Below are positions 7,023-14,020 of a stretch of DNA of 16,335 nt, piece after piece. Every line of letters starts with the position of its first letter. Position 1 is the stretch's first letter. The notes beneath the pieces are model-generated. The model was given only the letters and a program-made list of their open reading frames with translations. It had not been told where the DNA came from and searched no databases. Position numbers and translations under genes: made by a program. Origin of the DNA: Lunatibacter sp038209145 (GTDB lineage Bacteria > Bacteroidota > Bacteroidia > Cytophagales > Cyclobacteriaceae); contig JBBQXZ010000098.1 in NCBI GenBank assembly GCA_038209145.1, positions 1 through 16,335 of the forward strand, given 5' to 3'.

Positions 7023-8771
7023 ATGATGACTAAATTAAGTAAGGCATATCTCAAGTGGGCAGTTATTGCCTTTATTGTCGTTCTGGGAGGAGCCTCCTCT
7101 GGTTTCTCACAGGAAAAATTAAACAAAAACCAACGTAAAAAGCAAGAAAAAGAAGCGTTGGCGAGTAGGCTTTTTATAGAAGGGCAAAAATTTTTGATGT
7201 TGGAGGAATATGACAGGGCCTATTTTTATTTTGAAAAGGCACTTTCTCACAATCCCGGTGAGGCAGCTATATATTTTAAGATGGCTGAATTACTTACAAG
7301 GGCCAACCAACTTGACAAAGCGGTTCCTCTGGCCGAAGAGGCAGTATCCATGAACCCCTCGAACAAGTACTACCAGCTTATGGTGGTGGAAATCTACAGC
7401 AAACAAAACAAACCGGAAGAAGCCGCAGAAGTACTGCAGTCTCTTATGGTGAATGGTGAAGACAACCAGCAATACATTTTGGAATTGGCCTCCCTATTCC
7501 TTGCCGGTCAGGAGTTTGACAAGGCGCTGGTTGCCTTAAATCAAGCGGAAGACTATTATGGCGTAGTTGAACAACTGACTGCCCAAAAACAGCGGATCTA
7601 CTTACGCAAAAATGACTTGGAAGGTGCGGTCAAAGAAGGCGAAAAACTCATCGCAGCCCAGCCGGGGAATGCGCAATTCGTTTTGGCATTGGTAGAAATC
7701 CTGTTTAACAACAACCGCAATTCGCAGGCTATCGAAGTAGTTAAGGAGTCTCTCCAAACCTATCCAGACCAACCTGAATTGTTCATGGCCCTATTTACCT
7801 TGTATAAAGAAGGCGGAGCCATAGAAACGGCCAACAGATACTTGCTTGGTGCATTTGCCCATCCGGATTTGAGTGCCGAAATCAAAGCACGGACTTTCTC
7901 TGAATTGATAAGGGAGATGAAGACGGAGGCCAGAGAAGCACTATTGGACGAGCTGCAAACGAACCTATTGGAACTTAACTCAAACGACGCCTCTGTCCAG
8001 GCTGCCCTCGGCAACCGCGCCCAGATGAATTCCGATAAAGAGACTGCCCTAAATCACTATCGAAAATCGCTGACAATCAGTGCCTCCAATGAAGAAGTAC
8101 TCCAAGCTTCTATCCCATTAATGTTTGAACTTCAAAAAGATTTTGGAGAGATAGAAAATCTGACACAAACAGCTGTGGATGAATTTCCGGAAAAGGCGGA
8201 ATTTTGGTTTTTCGACGGAACCAGTAAATTGGCGCAAAAGAAATTCGAAGCATCCAAAGAATCACTGGAAAAGTCGTTGGAAATTAATTCAGGCAAAAAC
8301 AAACAACTTGAGTTGATGGCTTTGGCGCAGCTGGGCGATACTTATCACAGCCTTGATGAAAAAATAAAAGCCTTTGAGACTTATGATAAAGTTTTGGAAA
8401 TAAACCCCAACAATGAGCATATATTGAACAATTATGCCTACTTTCTCTCCCTGGAAAAAAAAGAGTTGGCTAAGGCTTTCAATATGTCTGATAAACTTGT
8501 GAAAAGATATCCTGAAAATGCCACCTACTTGGATACCCACGCCTGGGTATTGTTTCAATTGGAGGATTACGAGGCCGCCAAAAAGTACATGGAGAAAGCC
8601 CTGGAATTTGAGAAATCCCCCAATGGAGTGATGTACGAACATTATGGAGACATCCTTTACAAGCTTGGAATGGAAAATGAAGCTCTTAGTTTTTGGAAAA
8701 AGGCTGAGGGGCTACAAGAAACTTCTAAATTTTTGACCCAAAAAATAAAGCACAAAAAATATTATGAATAA
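7023..8771 (+). CDS. Secreted tetratricopeptide repeat protein
   Basis: Exported all-helical scaffold protein of 582 residues, probably periplasmic or on the inner face of the outer membrane. A signal peptide is visible: basic n-region (K4, K7, K11), hydrophobic core 12-22 and cleavage probably after GFS at 29. A short Lys/Gln/Glu-rich stretch follows (30-47), then TPR-like helix pairs from about 48 to the end. Examples are EEYDRAYFYFEKALSHNP near 61-78, DKAVPLAEEAVSMNPSN near 98-114, and the C-terminal unit DYEAAKKYMEKALEFE. No enzymatic domain is seen. The last 8 bases overlap the start of the DUF4292 lipoprotein gene, implying translational coupling, so the two products may act together. 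Its exact role is unknown; a partner in outer-membrane or cell-wall assembly is my inference from the neighbours. ATG at 7023 or 7026 is possible. Confidence 0.88.
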   Translation: MMTKLSKAYLKWAVIAFIVVLGGASSGFSQEKLNKNQRKKQEKEALASRLFIEGQKFLMLEEYDRAYFYFEKALSHNPGEAAIYFKMAELLTRANQLDKAVPLAEEAVSMNPSNKYYQLMVVEIYSKQNKPEEAAEVLQSLMVNGEDNQQYILELASLFLAGQEFDKALVALNQAEDYYGVVEQLTAQKQRIYLRKNDLEGAVKEGEKLIAAQPGNAQFVLALVEILFNNNRNSQAIEVVKESLQTYPDQPELFMALFTLYKEGGAIETANRYLLGAFAHPDLSAEIKARTFSELIREMKTEAREALLDELQTNLLELNSNDASVQAALGNRAQMNSDKETALNHYRKSLTISASNEEVLQASIPLMFELQKDFGEIENLTQTAVDEFPEKAEFWFFDGTSKLAQKKFEASKESLEKSLEINSGKNKQLELMALAQLGDTYHSLDEKIKAFETYDKVLEINPNNEHILNNYAYFLSLEKKELAKAFNMSDKLVKRYPENATYLDTHAWVLFQLEDYEAAKKYMEKALEFEKSPNGVMYEHYGDILYKLGMENEALSFWKKAEGLQETSKFLTQKIKHKKYYE

Positions 8772-9507
8772 GTTTTTATTGATAGGAGTGTTAGTTATTT
8801 CTGTCGCTCTGTTTGGATGCTCCAAAAAGCCGCTACTATATACCTCAGATACGGTAATGGAAAACTTCGAACCCACTTACCTGGATTTCGATTTTCTATC
8901 CGCACGGGGAAAGGTCATGATTGAGGACCAAAACGGAAAAATAACAAAAGGCACACTTAATATTCGCGCAAAAAAAGACAGCGTTGTATGGTTTAGCCTT
9001 TCTCCCGGATTGGGAATAGAAGCGGCAAGGGGCATCATGACTACTGATTTTATCAAAATCAGGGACCGCATAAATGGCAACACGATCGATATGGATTACA
9101 AAACCTTCGAAACAAAATACGGGGTGTCATTGACGCTGGAATTAGTCCAAAATCTCCTTTTCGCCAATATTCCCTATAATTACACGTTTAGGGATAGAAT
9201 GGTCCGGGTCGGGCAAGTTTTTGAACTTACACAAGAAAGGGATAACTTGGTTTACAGGTCAACGATCAGCGCAAGGCACGGGAAAGTTACCGATTTGCAA
9301 AGTGGTACCAAGCGAAAAGATGGGGGTAGCCTTTCAGCCAACTATATGGATTTTAAAGACATCGAGTCGCAACCATTCCCTTACAAAGCCATCGTAAACA
9401 TGATCCTCAGCTTACCGGATAAACCCAGGTCCAAAATGTCCATGAATGCAGAAATAGTTAAAGTCGACCTAACCAATGCTTCGCTCAATTTCCCATACAA
9501 CTATTAG
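8764..9507 (+). CDS. DUF4292 lipoprotein, LolB-like layout
   Basis: Predicted lipoprotein of 247 residues. The signal peptide has K3, a hydrophobic core and a lipobox LFGC with the lipidated Cys at 19. The residues after Cys (S-K-K-P) lack the acidic cluster that marks surface-exposed lipoproteins in several Bacteroidota, so a periplasm-facing outer-membrane anchor is likely. The body matches the DUF4292 family: it opens FLSARGKVMIEDQNGK (44-59), then SVVWFSLSPGLGIEAARG (72-89), with alternating beta strands throughout. The order (ARG-K strand, hydrophobic PGLG-type loop, D-rich strands, then a LELVQNLLFANIP helix near 125-137) resembles E. coli LolB, which receives lipoproteins from LolA. 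That link is inference, not proven homology. It overlaps the TPR gene by 8 bp and the EnvC gene by 32 bp. Confidence 0.85.
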   Translation: MNKFLLIGVLVISVALFGCSKKPLLYTSDTVMENFEPTYLDFDFLSARGKVMIEDQNGKITKGTLNIRAKKDSVVWFSLSPGLGIEAARGIMTTDFIKIRDRINGNTIDMDYKTFETKYGVSLTLELVQNLLFANIPYNYTFRDRMVRVGQVFELTQERDNLVYRSTISARHGKVTDLQSGTKRKDGGSLSANYMDFKDIESQPFPYKAIVNMILSLPDKPRSKMSMNAEIVKVDLTNASLNFPYNY

Positions 9508-10759
9508 GCATTACCAATACTTTGTAAAGTGGGTATTTCTGATGCTTGTGGTGGGGTTATGGGCCATGCAGTCACCAGCCCAATCCCAATTGAAGCTGTC
9601 GAGGGCTCAGCTTGAAAAGGAAAAAGCCGATATCCAAAAACGTCTTCGGGAATATGACACGATTCTAAAAAAAACCACAGCCGAAAAACGGAATACCTTG
9701 GGTGAATTGAAGTCGGTAACCCAAAAACTTGAGATAAGGATAACTTATATTAAAACGCTAAACCGGGAAGTACTGTTGATTAACCGGGAAATCAACGCAA
9801 CCGAAAAATCCATAATCTCTTTGAAGAATGACTTGGAAAACCTCAAAGAGGAATACGCCAACATGATCTATACTTCCTATAAACTACATCAGGGGGTAAA
9901 TATCACTACTTTCATTTTTAGTGCGAAGAATTTCAAGCAGTTCTACATGAGACTCCGCTATCTACGTCAATATAGCGAGGCAAGGAAAAAACAGGTGGAT
10001 CAAATGAACAAGGTAAATGACGAACTTGCCAAACAGCAGATAGCACTTCAAGACAAGAAAAAAGAAAAGGTAATGGTTCTTGCCCAGGAACAGACTGAAA
10101 AAAGCCAATTGGATCAGCTGAAAAACGAACAACAGGGGATCGTAAACAATCTCACCCAAAAAGAACAGGAACTCAAAAAAGAAATTGATGCAGCCCGTAA
10201 ACAGCAAGAAGACTTAAACCGGCTCATCAAGTCTGTCATAGCAGATGAAATAAGGATTGCCGAAGCAAATTCCAAAAAGAAAGACAGTAGGACCACTACC
10301 ACATCGGCAAGCCGGATACCCCTCACCCCGGAAGGGGCAGCAATTTCTTCCTCATTTGCGGGAAACAAGGGTAAAATTCCCTGGCCTGTTGAAAGTGGAT
10401 TTGTCTCCAAACGCTATGGGACTTTTCCCCATCCTACCCTGAAGGGAATAATGGAAACCAACGACGGCATAGATATACAAACCAACAATGGGGAATCTGT
10501 GCGATCTGTCTTCGATGGCGTAGTAACCAAAATCACCACTGTGCCTGGGATGGGAGGTACCATAATAATTCGTCATGGGGACTTTTATACCATGTATAGC
10601 AGGTTAAAAACCGTTGCTGTAAAATCAGGACAAGAAATAACTGCAAAAACAATAATTGGGACTGTCAATGTAGATAAGGAGGGTATTTCCGAACTCCATT
10701 TTCAGACTTGGAAAGGGTTGGAAGTCATGGATCCAAGTATTTGGCTTTCTAGAAAATAA
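9476..10759 (+). CDS. envC: EnvC-like murein hydrolase activator (degenerate M23/LytM)
   Basis: Periplasmic protein of 427 residues expected to switch on an N-acetylmuramoyl-L-alanine amidase during cell division, as EnvC does with AmiA/AmiB. A signal peptide ends near SPAQ (33-36). Residues 40-270 form long coiled coils rich in Lys, Glu and Gln. A Ser/Thr-rich linker follows, and a LytM domain spans about 303-425. Its metal ligands are mostly lost: the H-x-G-x-D motif is NDGID (329-333), the late HxH is E406-L-H408, and the YxHL position is YSRL (374-377). A non-catalytic activator is therefore more likely than an active endopeptidase. The first ATG lies 32 bp inside the DUF4292 gene; the next, at 9542, would give a signal peptide with no basic residues, so I keep the upstream start. 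An amidase gene is not in the window. Confidence 0.88.
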   Translation: MLRSISHTTIRHYQYFVKWVFLMLVVGLWAMQSPAQSQLKLSRAQLEKEKADIQKRLREYDTILKKTTAEKRNTLGELKSVTQKLEIRITYIKTLNREVLLINREINATEKSIISLKNDLENLKEEYANMIYTSYKLHQGVNITTFIFSAKNFKQFYMRLRYLRQYSEARKKQVDQMNKVNDELAKQQIALQDKKKEKVMVLAQEQTEKSQLDQLKNEQQGIVNNLTQKEQELKKEIDAARKQQEDLNRLIKSVIADEIRIAEANSKKKDSRTTTTSASRIPLTPEGAAISSSFAGNKGKIPWPVESGFVSKRYGTFPHPTLKGIMETNDGIDIQTNNGESVRSVFDGVVTKITTVPGMGGTIIIRHGDFYTMYSRLKTVAVKSGQEITAKTIIGTVNVDKEGISELHFQTWKGLEVMDPSIWLSRK

Positions 10760-10871
10760 TGACTAAATTATGCTATCTTTACAAAAAAGGAAAAAACTAG
10801 ATGTTAATCCTTTGTGTTAGAAAATGGCTCTCATATATTTGTAATTAATTTGTAACTAAAATAAGAAACAC
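10760..10871. other. EnvC-tatA intergenic region
   Basis: A 112-bp AT-rich gap. I see no stable G+C hairpin that would terminate the upstream operon, only A-rich runs. The right half holds the promoter at 10811-10841. Confidence 0.5.
10811..10841 (+). promoter_or_regulatory. Bacteroidota-type promoter for tatA-gatA
   Basis: TTTG at 10811-10814, a 19-bp spacer and TATATTTG at 10834-10841 fit the phylum consensus exactly. Transcription would start near 10848, leaving about 24 nt before the tatA ATG at 10872. It shows that tatA, gatA and probably the transglycosylase gene form a unit separate from the dut-envC genes. Confidence 0.65.
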
Positions 10872-11075
10872 ATGAATACATTGGCTTTTATACAAAATAT
10901 CGGAGGTGGTTCATTAGTGATCATCATTCTGGTCGTGATACTTCTATTCGGTGCCAAAAGAATCCCCGAACTGGCTAGAGGTTTAGGTAGAGGAATCAGG
11001 GAATTCAAAGATGCTACCAAAGAAATCCAAGAAGATTTGGAGGAGGGACTTAAAGACAAAAAAACCAAGAGTTAA
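10872..11075 (+). CDS. tatA: Sec-independent protein translocase TatA/E family
   Basis: Small single-pass inner-membrane protein of 67 residues that oligomerises with TatC to move folded, twin-arginine proteins across the membrane. The parts are in the classical order: a short periplasmic N-terminus, a transmembrane helix at about 13-26, the hinge FGAKRIPE (26-33), the amphipathic helix ELARGLGRGIREFKDA (33-48), and a charged Glu/Lys tail. The F-G pair and P32-E33 are the conserved Tat landmarks. No tatC lies in the window, so the complex must be completed from elsewhere. The gene follows a strong promoter and sits 10 bp before the likely gatA start. TatA and TatE cannot be told apart by sequence here, and TatA is the usual call in this phylum. 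Confidence 0.93.
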   Translation: MNTLAFIQNIGGGSLVIIILVVILLFGAKRIPELARGLGRGIREFKDATKEIQEDLEEGLKDKKTKS

Positions 11076-11085
11076 AAAAAACACG

Positions 11086-12513
11086 TTGGAAAAATTCCGT
11101 TCATTTGACGAAATAAAAAAATCGCTTGAAAACAAGGAAACAGATTGTAAAGCGGTTGTAACTTATTATCTCAATAACATTCAGACGAAGGCGCACTTAA
11201 ACGCCTTCGTTGAAGTTTATACACAATCCGCATTGGATCAGGCAGCCGCTGTTGACAGCAAACTAGCGTCAGGGAATGCCGGGAAACTGGCTGGTATGGT
11301 ATTGGGAATCAAGGATGTGTTGTGTTATCAGGGACACGAGGCCAATGCTTCGAGCAAAATCCTTCAAGGATTTGAATCGCAATTTACAGGCACAGCTATC
11401 CAGCGTCTCGTGGACGAAGATGCCATCATCATAGGGAGACTAAACTGTGATGAGTTTGGTATGGGATCTTCCAATGAAAATTCCGTGCATGGCCGTGTCC
11501 TGAACGCAGCAGATGAAGAGCGGGTTCCCGGAGGATCTTCAGGAGGTTCGGCGGTAGCCGTTCAAGCCAATCTATGCACTGCTTCTTTGGGCACCGACAC
11601 GGGGGGATCTGTAAGACAACCCGCTGCTTTTACCGGGGTAATCGGTATAAAGCCAACCTATTCGCGGGTTTCCCGCTATGGGTTGATAGCCTATGCATCC
11701 TCTTTTGACACGATAGGTGTTTTTTCGAATACCGTAAAAGACGCTGCATTGGTCTTGGAAATCATGGCAGGGTCCGATGATTTTGACAGCACCGCTTCCA
11801 GAAAGCCCGTCCCTCACTACAGTGAACTTCTACATTTTGACAAACGTGCCAAAATCGCCTATTTGAAAGAAACGATTTACTCGGATTCCCTTCAAGAAGA
11901 TATCAAGGATAACATCCTAAATACCTTGGATACCCTTAAAAAGGAAGGGCACGAAGTAGCGGAAATAAATTTTCCATTATTGGATTATGTTCTCCCTACC
12001 TATTACATTTTGACTACAGCCGAAGCGAGTTCCAACCTATCAAGATTTGACGGGGTCAAATATGGGTATCGGTCACCAAACGGCCACAACTTGGAAAGTA
12101 TGTATAAAATGACCAGATCTGAAGGTTTTGGACAGGAAGTTAAACGCCGTATCATGCTGGGAACCTTCGTGCTAAGTGCCAGCTATTATGATGCCTACTT
12201 TACCAAAGCACAAAAGGTCCGCCGCCTCATCAAGGAGTTCACTGAAAATTTGTTGGATAAATATGACTTCATCCTTATGCCCACTACGCCAAGTACAGCG
12301 TTTAAGTTTGGGGAGCATTCCAGTGATCCTGTAGCCATGTATTTGGAGGACTTGTTTACGGTTCAGGCTTCCGTTTCGGGAGTTCCTGCCATTTCAATTC
12401 CCAATGGTACTGACAATAAAGGCCTACCAATCGGATTGCAAATAATGGCCAATTCATTTAAGGAAGCTGAATTATTTGCTTTTGCAAATTACCTGACAAA
12501 CATGAAATCTTAA
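11086..12513 (+). CDS. gatA: Asp-tRNA(Asn)/Glu-tRNA(Gln) amidotransferase subunit A
   Basis: Glutaminase subunit of GatCAB, which releases ammonia from glutamine to convert mischarged Glu-tRNA(Gln) or Asp-tRNA(Asn). The amidase signature is complete. Numbered from the TTG start, the Lys-cisSer-Ser triad is K76 (GIKD), S151 (GGSSGGS) and S175 (DTGGSVRQPA), and its spacing equals that of S. aureus GatA (K79, S154, S178). I place the start at TTG 11086, giving 475 residues that begin EKFRSFDEIKKSL after fMet, as family members do. The only in-frame ATG, at 11011, lies inside tatA and would add 25 highly basic residues that are just the shifted tatA tail. An A-rich stretch precedes the TTG. gatB and gatC are not nearby. 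The transglycosylase gene follows after 12 bp. Confidence 0.93.
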   Translation: MEKFRSFDEIKKSLENKETDCKAVVTYYLNNIQTKAHLNAFVEVYTQSALDQAAAVDSKLASGNAGKLAGMVLGIKDVLCYQGHEANASSKILQGFESQFTGTAIQRLVDEDAIIIGRLNCDEFGMGSSNENSVHGRVLNAADEERVPGGSSGGSAVAVQANLCTASLGTDTGGSVRQPAAFTGVIGIKPTYSRVSRYGLIAYASSFDTIGVFSNTVKDAALVLEIMAGSDDFDSTASRKPVPHYSELLHFDKRAKIAYLKETIYSDSLQEDIKDNILNTLDTLKKEGHEVAEINFPLLDYVLPTYYILTTAEASSNLSRFDGVKYGYRSPNGHNLESMYKMTRSEGFGQEVKRRIMLGTFVLSASYYDAYFTKAQKVRRLIKEFTENLLDKYDFILMPTTPSTAFKFGEHSSDPVAMYLEDLFTVQASVSGVPAISIPNGTDNKGLPIGLQIMANSFKEAELFAFANYLTNMKS

Positions 12514-12525
12514 ACAGAAATACCT

Positions 12526-13938
12526 ATGAACGCCCAATCCCACAACCACGGTTTACTTCTCCTCCTGATAGGTTTGCTCTTTTGGGGGAATTTTTCACAG
12601 GCACAGGAGTTGATTTTTTACTCAGGTCAGGGATTGGGGGAGGACGCTGTTATTGCCCCCCGATATGATTTTGATTATATACCGGATTTTACTTACGAGG
12701 AGGTAAACAAACGGATAAAGGCCATGGAAACTGACATGCCATTTGAACTTAACGAAACCATATATTCTTTTATCGATTACTTTGTCGTCCGAAATAGGAG
12801 TTATACCAAAATGGTCCTGCAACGTGAAGAAGCTTTCTTTCCCCTTTTCGAGGAATCATTAAATGACCACAACATGCCAGAAGACATAAAATTTCTGGCG
12901 GTGATTGAATCCGGTCTAAATCCAAAAGCAAAATCAATAGTCGGTGCTATGGGATTATGGCAATTTATGCCATATACCGGCAGAGATTTCAAACTTAATG
13001 TAAGTCCATATATGGACGACCGGATGGATCCGGAAATGGCCACTGAGGCAGCCATGAAATTTCTTAAGTCACTCTATAAACGATACAATGACTGGGAGCT
13101 TGCTATGGCCGCTTACAATTGTGGCCCTGGAAATGTAAACAAAGCAATCCGAAAGTCCGGGGGGAAAAAGAAATTTTGGGAAATCTACCAATACCTTCCC
13201 CGAGAAACAAGAAGTTATATCCCTCAATTCCAAGCCATCATGTACGTGATGCGCCACCCCGAATACCACAACCTTCATTTGGAAGAACCATCATTTTCCC
13301 GCAGGTATGAGAAATTAGCCTGGAAAGGTAACCTGGATTTGGAACAATTAGCCCACCTAACCACCATGTGCATAGAGGACCTCGAACAACTCAATCCAGC
13401 CTTGCTTGCCAGGAAATTACCGGATTTGCGGAAAGAAATCATGTTGAAAATCCCAAAAGAACGACACGCGTATTTGGTTGATAATTTGAGTTGGATACAA
13501 GATTCCCTTCAAGTACAGGCAATAGAATACCTTGCGGATAATCCTTCCCAGTCAGTTGCATCCCTGACTGCATCTACCCATACTGCTACTTACCGGGTAA
13601 AATCCGGAGACGTCCTGGGAAAGATTGCTCAACGATATAATATTTCAGTCACCGACCTTAAAAATTGGAATGGAATTAATGGAAATTTGATCAAAGTGGG
13701 ACAAGTCCTGCATATACATCAAAACAATCCTACCTTTGAAAAAAATATTGCCTCCTCAAATGCGGTGACCACATCAGTTTCCCAACAGAATGGCACAAAA
13801 ACCTACACCGTTCAGCCGGGAGATTCCCTGTGGCTTATTTCGAATAAGTTGGAAGGCGTTACCATTGATCTGCTAAAAAAGTTGAATAATCTAAACAACA
13901 GTCAAATCAAGCCTGGACAGAAATTGATCATAGGTTGA
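12526..13938 (+). CDS. MltD-like lytic transglycosylase with two LysM repeats
   Basis: Exported peptidoglycan-cleaving enzyme of 470 residues that cuts the MurNAc-GlcNAc bond to give anhydromuropeptides. A signal peptide covers about 1-27, ending SQAQ. The SLT (family 1, goose-lysozyme-like) domain spans about 115-245: LAVIESGL (124-131) with catalytic E128, GAMGLWQFMP (140-149), and AMAAYNCGPGNV (193-204). Two LysM domains, at 355-398 (YRVKSGDVLGKIA) and 426-469 (YTVQPGDSLWLIS), bind glycan chains and are joined by a Ser/Thr/Asn-rich linker. This is the MltD architecture. It starts 12 bp after gatA and so shares its transcript. With the EnvC-like gene upstream it points to cell-wall remodelling during growth or division. 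I see no lipobox, so it is probably periplasmic and soluble, unlike E. coli MltD, which is a lipoprotein. Confidence 0.94.
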   Translation: MNAQSHNHGLLLLLIGLLFWGNFSQAQELIFYSGQGLGEDAVIAPRYDFDYIPDFTYEEVNKRIKAMETDMPFELNETIYSFIDYFVVRNRSYTKMVLQREEAFFPLFEESLNDHNMPEDIKFLAVIESGLNPKAKSIVGAMGLWQFMPYTGRDFKLNVSPYMDDRMDPEMATEAAMKFLKSLYKRYNDWELAMAAYNCGPGNVNKAIRKSGGKKKFWEIYQYLPRETRSYIPQFQAIMYVMRHPEYHNLHLEEPSFSRRYEKLAWKGNLDLEQLAHLTTMCIEDLEQLNPALLARKLPDLRKEIMLKIPKERHAYLVDNLSWIQDSLQVQAIEYLADNPSQSVASLTASTHTATYRVKSGDVLGKIAQRYNISVTDLKNWNGINGNLIKVGQVLHIHQNNPTFEKNIASSNAVTTSVSQQNGTKTYTVQPGDSLWLISNKLEGVTIDLLKKLNNLNNSQIKPGQKLIIG

Positions 13939-14020
13939 ATTTTAAACTAAATTTTTAATTTTATTTTTTCCCTCCAAAGAATTTTTCTAACTTGAAAAAA
14001 ATAAAACTAATAAGTACGTC

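Noticed and set aside
8289..8642. 117-codon minus-strand open frame rich in Phe and Gly
   Set aside because: Antisense shadow of the TPR gene; its hydrophobic look comes from the complement of Glu/Lys codons.
10257..10442. 61-codon plus-strand frame inside the EnvC gene
   Set aside because: Out-of-frame Pro/Lys-rich shadow of the linker and LytM region.
11011..11085. N-terminal extension of gatA from ATG 11011
   Set aside because: It overlaps tatA in another frame, is only basic residues imposed by the tatA sequence, and is not expected in GatA proteins.
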